From assembly GCF_018446385.1 (NCBI RefSeq), contig NC_055998.1, forward strand, positions 20,143,173 through 20,207,172: 64,000 nucleotides of DNA. The letters run 5' to 3'. The DNA is from Zingiber officinale. Lineage: Eukaryota; Streptophyta; Magnoliopsida; Zingiberales; Zingiberaceae. Each line of letters opens with the position of its first letter. The stretch's first letter is position 1. Below, one piece after another: positions 35,501 through 45,806 of the stretch. Under the pieces are notes generated by a model that was not told the origin of the DNA, did not search any database, and saw only the letters and a program-made list of their open reading frames with translations. A program made the translations under genes and the position numbers.

Positions 35501-38500
35501 GGAAACCAAAATATTGAAATAAAATGTTTAATTAACTTTCTGGTAAAGCATTAAAATTGAAATTAAATAATGCTTTAGAAAGTTTTTCTTTAACATCTTC
35601 TTAATTTCACAAAAATAGTTCTTGTATAAATTTTTTTTACTTAAGAAAATTCTCTATAATATTTTTTCTTCTGAAATTAGAACTAAATCAGAAATTTCTT
35701 TTTCTTGCCTAAGTTTTAACATAGAGAATTCTTTCAAAAGTCTCAGAAATTTGTTTTACATAACTTAGAAATTTTTTTTACCCCGTTTTTGCTGTGATCA
35801 AAGGGGGAGAGTTAGATAACAAGTTTAGGGGGAGTTAGGAAAATTAATTTTTTTTTCTAACTTATGCAAATTCTATTATTGCAATTTATGTGCTTAAAAT
35901 GTTAGTTTAGTAATTTTCTTAAAATTACTATTTGTTTGTTTTTACCCTAACTTGAACTTGGGTTGATGCACATCAAAAAGGGGAGATTGTTGGACCCCGT
36001 GGTTGTTTTGATGTGATCAACCAAGTTAGTTAGGTCCTGTTTGTTTTTTATCCCTGTGTCTAAGTGTGCAGGAGCTTAGGAGCACAGGAAGTCGAGTGAA
36101 AGACGCAGCTAGCGAGAAGGACGGCACGGGAAGGGAGCCGACGGCTCGGTGCGTCTGAAGGACGAAAGAGCTGCGGAAGAGTATACCGGTGGGCGAGAAG
36201 AACGTACGCGACGTTCGAGGGGCGTAAAGCCGGGACGGAAGACTGCTCGAGGAGAAGACCAGAAATTGGATTCGGGTGAGCCCTATTTCGGTTGGCCGAA
36301 ATCACCCAAGCAAACGGAACTTCGGAAGTCAAAGCAAAGGAGAAAGCGAGCTAGAAATGCAGCTCAAGACGCCTCCATCAAGATTGGAGGCGCCTCCACC
36401 TTTAAGGCGCCTCAATCAAGCATTGGAGGCACCTCAAACCTTTGAGGCGCCTTCAAGCTTGTTTAAGGCGCCTCAGCCCGGGTCAACTCGACCGTTTGTG
36501 CGCGGATAGAACTTTATCCGCTTGACTTGGCTCAAGGCACCTTGAACCTTGTTGGAGGCGCCTTGGACCCTCGGGATAGACTGTCCAGGAGCTATATAAA
36601 GGCCCCTGGAGTTAGGAAATATTCATTCATTCAAGCAATCAACTCTGTAATCATTCCTAGCAACCTCTGAGCGTTCTAAGTGTGTAAAAAGGCTTCTCTG
36701 CCTATAGTGAAGAAGATACTCTAGTAGAGTTGTTCAACCGCCTTGGATTAACAACCGTCTTGGTTGTAACCAAGTTAATTTCTGGTCTCCTTTTTATTTC
36801 TGCTCATTTTACTTTTTATTAGTGTTGCATTTTTTAAGTTGAAAGCCTTGAGGAGGGTATACTCTTATTTTGCAGGCAATTCACCCTCCTCTTGCCGGCC
36901 CCGCTGCACCAACAGTATCTTTATGTAAGCATGCACACTTAAAATGTGTAAATAACCAAAACATGATAGAGAACATATTAAAAGTTTAAATGAGTATATA
37001 ATGATAAATAAGACCAAGAAAGTGGGTCTTCGTGCAAATGTAGGGTTGCACCATTGAGGAACTGTTGATTTGGAGCATCGAAACGAGCTTTTTAGGCAAG
37101 TGTTCAACCACATGAATTGATAGTCCTCAGCACCATTGAGAGGAATAGTTTTGAGTTGTTGATTTGGATCATCGAAACGAGCTTTTTAGGCAAGTGTACA
37201 ACCACATTAATTGATCGTCCTCAGCTCCTCTGTGGTGAGAGCCTCATTCACTAGATATATTCATAATAAAGGAGCCAACAAAAGGGTCCAGGAGCCTTTC
37301 AGTTATATATAGAACTCATCATCCAGGGATTATTCAGACTTATTCACGACTCACCAAATTATCTCTATCTCAGAAAATTAACAAATTGACAAGGGATCAG
37401 TCCATAGCCATCCAAATTTCAAGAAGTACGTCCATATAATCACTTCATGCAACATGATATGGATTTTTATCAGTTAAAATATATTTTTATTATTATCTTG
37501 CTACATATGGTAGCTTACAGTAATTGTTTGACAGAAATTAAAGATCGGTCATTCGGCCTCCGATGGTAGCAAAAGGTGGAATCTGCCACCCCAGCGGCCC
37601 CACACAGAGGCCATTCGGCCTCCAAGAACAATGATACAGTATAAAGGCTAATACACAAATTTAAAATACTTTTCCTATGTTCAAGATATCGGTGGCCAAC
37701 AAGTTATATAAATGAAAATATGGGCCAGTGAGATCTCAATTTTCTAAGAGGAATACATATTAATGTTTCTTCGGCAATTTATGATCTCTATGAATCTAGT
37801 AAGCATTTGATTTGTTGAAACTGTTTCCAGATAACTATTTTCAGTTTTCATTTACAATAAAAGGAATTTAAAATTTGAAAAGAAAATTAAAAAACATTTT
37901 TCATGGAAGCTTTTATAATAAAATTTTGATAATGCAATAAACATATAAATCATGCCACAATGTGTCTGTGTGATCATCAACTAGTGGATTAGCGTATAAT
38001 TATTTGAACAGCATAAGGAATTCTGATCATTTCAGAATCTCTTCAGTTTGGTCAATGCAATAATGTCAAGTTTTTCCATGAGAACACATCATCACTGAAT
38101 ATCATTTAGATCAGATGCCATATCTAATAAAGACTCTTTAACCACCCATATAAAATTTCTTCCTCAAGAAAAATTAAGAAGAATAAAAGACAAAATTTTT
38201 TTAACTTGTTGGTAAGAAGAATAAAAAAAATTTGAAACCCAACATAAGATGTGGTTCAAACTTCAAATTTATCAACTTCCAGTTGCATAAATATACAAAA
38301 TAAATGCAGATTAATAGGTCTAGCTATGCAGCCAACAGATGAGAGATTAAAAAAAATCATCGATTATTAATATTTACTGAGAAACCCAACTAAAACAATA
38401 AAAGCAATGTTCGGTTTAGATGAAGAGAAACTGTACAAATCAACTACAGTTGATATTTTCCATTGCTAATATATTTTGCAAAAATATAGATCAGTAATGA

Positions 38501-39539
38501 AACCAATTAGCGGTGCCAAGAAATGGCTTGGAATAAAGAGGAGAAGGAAATAGTTAAAACTAATAAATTGTGTATTTCTGAAAAAAAAAACAGGAAGAAC
38601 CATTTTGCTAATATGATGAGGGCATTACACAACCATAGTTCCAAACTTATTCCAGTAACCAACAGGTTTTGCGGTTATCAGAATTTTACAATTCAACTCA
38701 ATCACTTAACTAGTAAATATCTTCTTTTTGAGTATATAATCAGTTCCATATGAACTAAATATGCAACAAGAACATTAAAATCCTGGTAGCCAAAATCCAT
38801 AGGCTGGGACAAGGGTTTACAGGGACATCTAACAGTATGGAAAATAGGGATTGCATAAATACAATAGAAAATTTAAATATTCACAGGAAACAAAGAAACG
38901 AATCCGAGAGGCCATCCTTGCATGTTGTAAATGTGAATTCGTTAGCACATTGAGGCTCTAATTCCTTAATTTCTCTATCGTATCATTTGCAGAACAAAGG
39001 TCTTAGAAATGTAGTAACTATCTAATGAAAGGAACAAGGTATAGATTATATTTTTATATGTGCACTACATAACAAACTAAACAAACTAACTGCGGCTTAG
39101 TTGAGTTCCTCCACATACCTCCAACTTATAGCCTTTCTCAACGAGATCAATCTGGAGAATCCAATCCGACTCATCCTTCTTCAAATTACAAATATTCTCA
39201 GCTATTTCAATGATCTGGAACCCCGATATCTAATCCAGCACCGAATCAATCACCTCAGATCTACCACTTGGAAAGAGGAAACAACTGATGCAAATAAGAA
39301 AAAACTTGGGGAAAAAAGTAGACAAAATGAACCTCTTTTGGCGAAATCTGAGCCTCCTTTTGCTTCACCTGATGGATGATTTGATGGGCGATCTTCTCAC
39401 AAACCTGGCACTTAATGAAGGGGATGTCGTCCTTTCGAGCAGCCGCGGACTGCTTCTTCGAGGACGCGAGGGAATGGGGGAAGAGAAGAAAGAGAAGAAG
39501 CGAGAGCAAAGAGTGGGAAGGCTGAAAGAGCCACGCCAT
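22629..39539 (-). CDS. DUF3456 / MSAP (canopy-like) ER protein, gene with giant introns
   Basis: Exons recognised: 39539-39333, 39214-39119, 26616-26496, 23180-23103, 23024-22903, 22777-22629. The start has a hydrophobic signal peptide (MAWLFQ, then a Leu/Phe-rich run to about residue 25), then KDDIPFIKCQVCEK, with the paired Cys of the saposin-like fold. Exon 2 gives IIEIAENICNLKKDESDWIL. A later exon gives VAEFVYSTRPSVDQLI-FLCEDLSKAC, then RIAGEAFIAKSSKEAEMDKI and PAAPGMKMYSRGDLMSGNFG with an acidic tail. These match the plant proteins of the TLR4-regulator/MIR-interacting MSAP family (PF11938), secretory-pathway proteins of unclear role. I could not find the exon for the central Cys segment (about 25-30 residues) or one short C-terminal exon. 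The exon at 26616 opens with an out-of-frame stop, and the last exon has a shift near 22690, so it may be decaying. Introns hold element C, a Harbinger remnant and a foldback element. Confidence 0.72.
23580..24548 (+). mobile_element. PIF/Harbinger transposon remnant
   Basis: 969 bp bounded by the inverted ends GAGCATCTCCAATAGG and, on the opposite strand, GAGCATTCACAGTGG, and flanked on both sides by TGA, the 3-bp TNA-type target duplication of this superfamily. It contains a broken DDE_Tnp_4 transposase: GYYLTDDIYPECATFVKNF, then AARKDIERAFGVLQARWAII (about 23620-23790), then the CIILHNMIVEDE motif near 23850. In-frame stops and a missing N-terminus make it inactive. The right third holds a repeated AAATATTTAGTTGGTGAGATA (about 24345 and 24422). 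It lies in an intron of the DUF3456 gene. Confidence 0.85.
24660..25623. mobile_element. Foldback (MITE-like) element with expanded core
   Basis: The ends are inverted copies: GGTGGCATTTGGTTTAAAGG at the left and CCAAATGCCACC at the right. The left end is partly duplicated (GGCGGCACTTGGTTTAAAGG at about 24684). Further in, ATTCTCATTCC-type words near 25560 mirror GGAATGAAATTAAAATTT near 24750. A target duplication is not clear to me. The middle is a pyrimidine minisatellite. It lies in an intron of the DUF3456 gene. Confidence 0.65.
24900..25445. repeat. Pyrimidine minisatellite (CTCTCATCACACTTT type)
   Basis: About 545 bp of imperfect units built on CTCTCATCACA, CTTTCTCTCTCC and TCATTCTCTC, almost free of G on this strand. 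Three long overlapping plus-strand ORFs (24776-25443), all Ser/Leu/Phe/His, are by-products of the repeat. Confidence 0.9.
25624..26495. other. Intron DNA without recognisable features
   Basis: Part of the intron between the 26616-26496 and 23180-23103 exons of the DUF3456 gene. I see no conserved coding stretch, terminal repeats or array. Confidence 0.5.
26663..27336 (+). repeat. 5' LTR of element C, left part
   Basis: Begins TGTTGGACCCCGTGG. It has GGAGGCGCC palindromes at about 27050-27140, a TATATAAA promoter box at 27249-27256, and is cut at TCTAAG by E3. It resumes at 29977 and ends CACCAACA at 30211. Confidence 0.9.
27249..27256 (+). promoter_or_regulatory. TATA box of element C 5' LTR
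   Basis: TATATAAA followed by GGCCCCTGGAGCTAGGAA. The same box and downstream block occur in C's 3' LTR (36593-36600), in H (43114-43121 and 46382-46389), and on the minus strand in A (3291-3298). The conservation marks it as the U3 promoter. Confidence 0.7.
27337..29971 (+). mobile_element. Family E long LTR, complete copy E3
   Basis: 2635 bp from TGTTAGAGTGTATACT to GCAACCAACA, flanked by the target duplication CTAAG (27332-27336 and 29972-29976). C's uninterrupted 3' LTR reads TTCTAAGTGTGTAAAAAGG at this point, proving the insertion. No internal primer site or coding region is recognisable, so it is best read as a solo LTR of a long-LTR element. It contains an AT-rich middle (28390-29060) of repeated AAAGAGAGTTTAAAATT words, an inverted GTACAAAATTTTTGTAC near the end, and the conserved AACCAAGAAGG-like block at about 29646-29715. 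Confidence 0.85.
29977..30211 (+). repeat. 5' LTR of element C, right part
   Basis: Continues the LTR after E3 (TGTGTAAAAAGGCTTCTCCG) and ends CACCAACA. A methionine-tRNA-type primer site (TGGTATCAGAG) starts at about 30214. Confidence 0.85.
30296..31284 (+). repeat. 5' LTR of element D
   Basis: Contains a tandem of GGCGCCCGGAGCAGCCCGG units (three to four, about 30755-30835), a TATAAATA box at 30948-30955, and ends GGTCCTACA. Compared with the 3' LTR it has lost and gained short segments, mostly in the GC-rich tandem and in the GAGGGACGA-rich part. Confidence 0.9.
31344..31847 (+). pseudogene. Gag of element D, internally deleted
   Basis: MVEASDYPPAFEGEFSVWK starts a SIRE-like gag that ends at a TAG at 31629 after RIGEYKNAKEL. 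The next open frame (31641-31847) jumps straight to the acidic region (SSQVSINEGG), so most of gag and the zinc knuckle are deleted. Confidence 0.75.
31885..32304 (+). pseudogene. Repeat-containing coiled-coil segment of element D
   Basis: Open for 139 codons. It holds about eight repeats of 10-11 residues built on KEFCKLEILS and KDFCKLQNIFS, consistent with a coiled coil in which two units make three heptads. It takes the place of the coil that follows the zinc knuckle in B, C and H. It is not joined in frame to gag. Confidence 0.6.
32479..32536. repeat. (TA)n microsatellite
   Basis: About 28 uninterrupted TA units after an A-run, inside element D. 32537-32957 is AT-rich 3' internal sequence of D with the polypurine tract at its end. 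Confidence 0.95.
32958..33958 (+). repeat. 3' LTR of element D
   Basis: Starts TGTTGGAACCCCAAGG, TATAAATA box at 33622-33629, ends GGTCCTACA. Pairs with 30296-31284. Confidence 0.9.
35988..36914 (+). repeat. 3' LTR of element C
   Basis: TGTTGGACCCCGTGG to CACCAACA, uninterrupted, 927 bp. GGAGGCGCC palindromes at about 36370-36470 and a TATA box at 36593-36600. It serves as the reference for the split 5' LTR. Confidence 0.95.
37050..37225. repeat. Tandem duplication of 82/94 bp in an intron
   Basis: ACCATTGAG...TGTTGATTTGGA plus ATCGAAACGAGCTTTTTAGG to GTCCTCAGC occurs twice head to tail, with a small insertion in the second copy. The rest of 36920-39118 is intron of the DUF3456 gene, and I see nothing else in it. 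Confidence 0.9.
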
Positions 39540-39674
39540 TGCTCGCCTACGGCTCTCTGCAACCGCTTCAATAAGACTTTTTAGTTAGACATAGAGAAAA
39601 TCTGTTTAGACTAAGGAGTGAATGGACAATTTTGAGAAATCTGGGATTAATGTGAAAATTTCCCAACCGATAAA
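39540..39674. promoter_or_regulatory. Short divergent promoter region
   Basis: Only 135 bp separate the ATG of the DUF3456 gene (39539, minus) from the first ATG of the plus-strand gene (39675). Both leaders and any promoter elements must overlap here, which suggests a bidirectional promoter. No clear TATA box. Confidence 0.55.
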
Positions 39675-40647
39675 ATGGCTTCCCTATTGTTCCGACAGTG
39701 GCAAAAGACCAATCCAAATCAAATTTCTCACCGAAACAAAAAAAAACTATCGAAGAAACTAGGGTTAGAGTTTTGAGCCTCCCTCACCAGCTCAATCCCT
39801 ATCAACATCTGAAGCATGCTACTCTAAATGGACCTATCATCCTCGAATCTCCATCCCCTGTCAAATCGCTGACCGAAGGCCCTCACGCCGGCACAATCTT
39901 TGACTCCATGCTCAAAGAATACATCGATCGATTCCTCATCGAAGTCAAGGAGTCCTGTGAGTTCTTTACCTTCCGGTCGATTTTATTCCGCCTGATCCAG
40001 GCCAGCGTCGATCCACCGCTCGAGGTAATATGGTTCTATTCTGCTCTTGGCTTCCATGAAGCGATCCGGTCGAAAAAGGACGTTCTTGATAGAATTTTTG
40101 CGGTAAGAGACCTTCTCCAGCTGCTTTCGGCTTGCTCCTATTCTTGCAATGACCCAAAGGGCGTGGCCTTGCTCGCTCCAGTAGTTTCGGAACTGTATCA
40201 CTTTCTAAGTGAGGCAAAGAAGCTGTCTGGGGAAGTGGCGAAGAAGTTGAGAAAGGAGATTGAGAGTTTGGTTGAGGCTGCCATCAGCTATGTTAGCATT
40301 TGTAGTGGTAGGAATAATAATGGCCGAGAGCTCTCTGATGGCTACCTAGTACCTGCTGCTTTGTTTTATGGATATAGTTCGGGTGTGGACGGTGCAGCAT
40401 TGTGAGAGTAGCGATCATTTGAATATTCTGTTTCCTTTGCTCAGTGATAAAATATGTGCATTCTTCAAGCAAGAAAACTGTGGTGTTGGATATTTAGCTG
40501 GTGCAGTTGCTGCAGAGACATTCTTGCTAAATCTAACCCTGAAGGTTCAGGTGGATAGTTTGCCAAGGCTAGATTTACAGAAGGAGCTGACAATATGGAG
40601 CATCAATTCGATATCTGCATTTCAGAACTATGTTTTCTTTCAAAATT

Positions 40648-41336
40648 ATATCTGTTTATGAAGGTCAGAAGTCAGATAAAAATCACATGTTAGATCAATC
40701 AATCGTGAAAACTTCTCTTTTGTTATCAACATGAGCAAAGGTACTCTGCATAAAACATCTATGGTATTTACTAGGAAAAAGAATATCACTGAGGCTCACG
40801 TTAGATCGTAAATAAGATGTCAAAGAACTAAAGCTTTCAACAATTACTATGAAATTGACAGAACTAAAACTATAGTGTAAAGCAAAACAAAACTGATGAT
40901 ACTTCCAAAGTTCTGATACACACAAAAATCAGATTGTGTAAATAGCATAAAAGCACAACATGATAACCTCCATGTGATATTAAATCATCAAACCATCTAA
41001 AGCATGGTAACCTTCACGAGATTATAAGTCATCAAACCATCTAAGCTGAAGCTCCTTGTATGTGGAAATATTAACTATTTAGGTCAAGACTAGGAAGTTA
41101 AAGTTTTCACATGAGCTTAAAGCAGGGAAAGGAAGATACCAAAGAAAACATTTCGTAGTAATTGTTGAAAGCTTTAGTTCTTTAGCACCTTATTTAGGAT
41201 CTAATGTGGGCCTAAGTGATATTCTTTTCCCTGATAAATACCATAGATGTTTCATGCAGAGTGTACCTTTGCTGATGTTGATTGATTGATCTAACATGTG
41301 ACTCTTATCTTACTTCTGACCTTCATAAACAGATAT
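40648..41336. repeat. Inverted repeat spanning an intron
   Basis: Arms of about 185-210 bp (40648-40857 and 41152-41336) pair with few mismatches, e.g. ATATCTGTTTATGAAGGTCA against TGACCTTCATAAACAGATAT. The spacer of about 295 bp contains a diverged direct repeat (ATCATCAAACCATCTAAG at about 40985 and 41031). The likely donor (T|GTTTATG, near 40653) and acceptor (AAACAG|A, 41332) are mirror images within the arms. Confidence 0.85.
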
Positions 41337-42588
41337 CATTTTGAGACTGCTACTGAAGCCACGGATGCCCATCTTTACCCTCTTGGTAAGTATGCTAGTC
41401 AGAGACAGTAAGGCATAACTACGAATATCAGCATGAAGTAAGCTTTATATTTAATTAATTAACCCAAGAAGATGTTTACTGACTTATGCCATATCTGATC
41501 TTGCTTTGTGAATGAACAACAAATTGAGCTACAGGATATCCTAGATAGCTTGCAAATAGTTACTTAGCAAAATGCTTGGCTTGGTTCAGGTGCACAGATC
41601 ATTCATTGTTCTGCGAGGATATGTATTCAAGATCAGCTTTATAATCATTATATAACATCATAATTTGGTTACATTTGCTTGGACACAAGCAGAGTCACGA
41701 ACAGAAATGAACTGCAGTCATTGCTTGGGTTTCGAATTCTTATCCTCCCATTTGTTAATGTAGTGAATATTCCACAACATCTTCTGTGATGCTTGCCTTC
41801 AGAGAGTTTTAGGGGAGGTTGTTCTTTTAAACTGGACTTTTGACTTTAAATAGGCCAGAGCTATAAGTAGCATTAAGAAATTGTTGAGGCCAAGTAAGTT
41901 AGGTTATCATTTGCTTACTTCTTTCTAGTACCGCCCTGCAGCTCATTCTTGGATCACTCTTGGCTGGGACCCATTTATTACTATATTGGAGTCTAAATTA
42001 ACTTTTCACGTGTTTTAGTTTTGAAAATGTCTCTAATGCAAGTTTTTTTTGCTCAGAGTTCCACAGATGAAAGCCTGGCGCGAAGTGTCCTCTATGATGC
42101 CGTGATTTTAGTGGATTATCTTTCATAAATCCTGGAATTGAAGTAGAAAACTTCAATAATTTTTTGATAAATCTTTTAATGAGAAGACTAATTGTTACTC
42201 ATGAAGTTATTCAGTCTTTTAGGTGCGTGCTCAAGGTTACAGATATTTGCAGATATTAGTATTAGTGCTGAAATTCATTGTTGTAGCAGGAGCAATGGAG
42301 ATTTTAACAAAGCTATATCCTATAGTAAATTATTTAGGACTTCCAGTGTTCCAAATGCCTTGGTTAAATGGTCACTCATCAGGTTCTCTTGGAAGAACAT
42401 AACCAACCCAATGCTAACACGCTGCAGGAGCTTCTCAGTCAGTATCTAAACGCTATTATGTTGTGACTTTAGCATAATTCCACAATGTTTGATAATATTG
42501 TTTCAACTTGTAGAGTGGCTTGTGGTTGTTGAAGAACGAGAGTTTAAGCTTTTTGAGGATGGCATTTTGGATCTAGTGATGTTCAAGG

Positions 42589-43436
42589 TGTTGGACCCCG
42601 TGAGTATTTTGATGTGATCAACCAAGTTGGTTAGGTCCTGCTTTGTATATGACTTCTGTGTCTGAGTGTGCAGGAATTTAGAAGTGTAGGAAGTCGAGCA
42701 GAAGATATAACTAGCGAGAAGGAAGGCACGGATGAGAGCCGACGGGCTCGGTGCGTCTGAATGACGAGAGAGCTGCGGAAGAGTACATCGGTAGACGAGA
42801 AGAACGTGCGCGGCGTTCGAGGGATGTTAAGCCGGGAGGAAGACTGCTCGAGAAAAAGATCGGAAATTGGGTTCGGGCGAACTCTATTTCGATTGGCCGG
42901 AATCATCCAAAAGAACGAGACTTTGGAAGACGAAGCAAGCAAGCTGGAAAAGCTGCTAGCCAGCTTGGAGACGCATCCAGCTTGAGGGCGCTTTCAACCC
43001 CTGTTGAAGGTGCCTCGGACCTGGCAGAAGTGAACGTTGAGTTGTTTAGATAAAGTTTTATCCCCTCTCTTGTTGGAGGCGCCTTGGACCCTCGGGATAG
43101 ACTTTTCAGGAATTATATAAAGACCCCTGGAGTTAGGAAATAAACAATTCAAGCAATCAACTCTGTAATCATTCCTAGCAACTAGTGAGTGTTTTAAGTG
43201 TGTAAAAAGGCTTCTCCGCCTACAGTGAAGGAGACTCTGCTAGTGCGATCTTCGACTGCCTTGGATTAACAACCGTCTTGGTTGTAACTAAGTTAAAATT
43301 CTGTCTTTTTTTTATTTCTGCTTTTAATTTTATTATAGTTGCTTTATTTTTTAGTTGAAAGATTCGAGGAGGGTATAGTGTTAAAATTTTCAGAAGCAAT
43401 TCACCTCCTCTCTTGGCGGTCTATGTTGCACCTACA
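42589..43436 (+). repeat. 5' LTR of element H
   Basis: 848 bp, TATATAAA at 43114-43121, ends GCACCTACA. Pairs with 45807-46705. It is shorter because it lacks part of the GGCGCC-palindrome region. Confidence 0.9.
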
Positions 43437-43501
43437 ATTGGTATCAGAGTTAGACCGTCTCAGAAGGACTAATCGCCGACTGAAGCACAACAATTAGGAC
43501 A

Positions 43502-45076
43502 ATGGTCGGAGCGAATATTCATCCCCTGAAGTTTGACGGAGATTTCGCGACGTGGAAACGTCGGATGGAGGTATTCTTTAAAATCGATTTCGATATTTTA
43601 CTAACTATGAAATATGGTTTTGAAGTTCCGAAAGACAAAGAAGAGCATCAGTATAGCAAGAAAGAGCAAGCCAAATTTGTCGCCAACGAAAAGGCAGAGT
43701 TCCACCTGCTAAGCGTGCTGCCACCACAAGAGGTAAGTCGGATCGGAAGCTATAACTCTGCGAAAGACTTCTGGGAAAAATTCCTGGAGCTTCACGAAGG
43801 TACTTCGGAAGCTAAGCTAGCGATATACGACATCCTCCGGACCCAGTTAATGAACCTTCGGATGAACCAAGGCGAGAAGGTAGTACAACTCCAAGCAAGG
43901 ATCAAAGAGCTGATCACGCAACTAATCAATCTTGGAAAAAAAGTAATGAGCCGGGACTCGATTCGGTACGCGCTCAACGCCTTCCCTAGAACTCCAAAGT
44001 GGGCCTCCTTAGTAGATGTGTACTACATCTCTAAGGACTTCGAGAACCAATCTTGGAGAAGAAGTAACGAACTGAGACTCGATCCGGTACGCGCTCAATG
44101 CCTTTCCCAGAACTCCAGAGTGGGTCTCCTTAGTAGATGCGTACTACATCTCTAAAGATTTCGAGGTAAGTATTTTAGAAAATCTGTTTTCTACATTTGA
44201 ACTTCACGAATCTCGAGTTGCAGAGCCCAATGGAGTAGAGAAGATTAGTCAGAACATTGCCTTAAAGGCAAAAATAAACGATTCTGACTCTGAAGCCTCG
44301 ATCGACGAATCCGAAGCTGCATTAATGGTAAGATGATTTAATAAGTTTTTTAAATCTAACAAATTTAGATCACAGAAATATGAGCGAAAAAGGAGAACGG
44401 TTCGTTGTTACAATTGCAACGAAGAAGAGTACATCAAGGATGACTGTCCGAAATTAAAGAGCAAGCAGAAAGAAAAGGAAAGGGTCAAGTACAAGAAGCC
44501 AGAATCCTTCGAGCACAAGAACTTGAAGGCCACTTGGTCAGACTCGTTGTCTTCCGAATTAGATATTGAAGTCTTCTCGGGGCTAGCGCTAATGGCTGAC
44601 TATCAGATGGAAGAAGAGTCAAATTCAGAGATGATCATAAATGAAGGGGGAGGAACATCATTAGAAGAAAGCGACGATGAAGGGGGAGCATCACCGAGTC
44701 AGGTAAGTCAGGTACGCAATCTAACCCTGACTCAGTCTTTTCGTTTTATTAAGTCTCTTTCTAAAGATTTATTTAAATTAGAAAAAGAAAATACTGGATT
44801 GAAATTGAAATTAGTAAAAGCATGTCCAATTGAGATGTACGATAATCTAAAATCAGAAAATAATAATCTAAAATTAGAAATTAAGAATTTAAAAACTGAT
44901 GTATACTTAAATAGATTTCCAAAATCAAAAGTTAGAATTTATGGAAAATTGAATTGGTACATTAGAAATCATCAGGGTCAACTTAGAAGAGTGCCCAAGA
45001 ATTATGTACTCTCTAAATTTTTGAATAACCTTGTAGGAAGGAACCTCTATTGGGTTCCGAAATCTGTGCTAAATTA
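43502..45076 (+). pseudogene. Gag of element H, with an internal duplication
   Basis: ATG 43502 (MVGANIHPLKFDGDFATWK) opens a 217-codon frame. After YYISKDFE the next ~120 bp (44045-44165) repeat the preceding ~120 bp (43925-44044), diverged by roughly a tenth and out of frame, which ends the frame. Downstream the knuckle reads CYNCNEEEYIKDDC (about 44407): the His of CCHC is Tyr. The open stretch 44523-45076 has the acidic region, the coil (LFKLEKENTGLKLKLVKACP) and the C-terminal VGRNLYWVPKSVLN. It cannot make a normal Gag. Confidence 0.8.
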
Positions 45077-45806
45077 ATTTATTTAATTAAAAGTTTACAG
45101 TGAGACAATTAAACTTTGAGTTTTCTTATGGAAGCTTTGTCTAAGGTAGTGGTTGTTGTTCCAATAACCAAGAAGGTCTAGTGATTTGTCACGACCTGGA
45201 AGTTGAAATATCGAAATAAAAAAGTTTAATTAATTTTCTAATAAAAGCATTAAAATTAGAATTAAATAATGTTTTGAAAAGTTTTAAACATTTCTTTAGA
45301 AATTCATTTTTTTTAATTATCTAGAAAAATATCTCTTGAAAGTTTTATTTAGAATTTTTTTTTTCAATTTTTTGCCTTAGAAATTATTTTGAAAAATTCA
45401 AACAAATCATTTTAATTAGAATTCTTTTGTCATTTAGAAATTTTACTTAGAACTTTTTTTTCCAAAAATTTCTATTGTTGAAAATTCTATAAATTCAGTT
45501 TACTTAGACATTTTTTTTCTTAAGTTAGAAATTTTTCTAACTTAAAAATTTTTTTTTGTTACCCCGTTTTTGTTATAATCAAAGGGGGAGAGAAAAATGC
45601 AAGTTTAGAGAAGTACATGTTTAGAGAGAGAATTTTTAAAAATTTAAAATATTTTTTTGGTTAACTCTTAACTTAGTAGTTGCAATTTTATTTATTGCAA
45701 ATTGATACTTAATATATTAGTTTAGTAATTTTCTTTTAAAATTATTTTTCTGTCTATTTTAACCCTAATTTAAACTTGGGTTGATGCACATTAAAAAGGG
45801 GAAAAT

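Larger units (their letters stand above)
26663..36914 (+). mobile_element. Gag-only LTR element C, complete, with two nested insertions
   Basis: 10,252 bp from TGTTGGACCCCGTGG to CACCAACA, flanked by the 5-bp target duplication GTATC (26658-26662 and 36915-36919). The 5' LTR holds E3, and the gag start holds D. Without these the element is about 3.9 kb: LTR of about 909 bp, primer site AGTGGTATCAGAG at 30212, a gag with an intact CCHC knuckle, a polypurine tract (AAAAAGGGGAGATTG before 35988) and a 927-bp 3' LTR. No protease, integrase or reverse transcriptase, so it must depend on enzymes supplied in trans. It lies in an intron of the DUF3456 gene, in opposite orientation. Confidence 0.9.
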
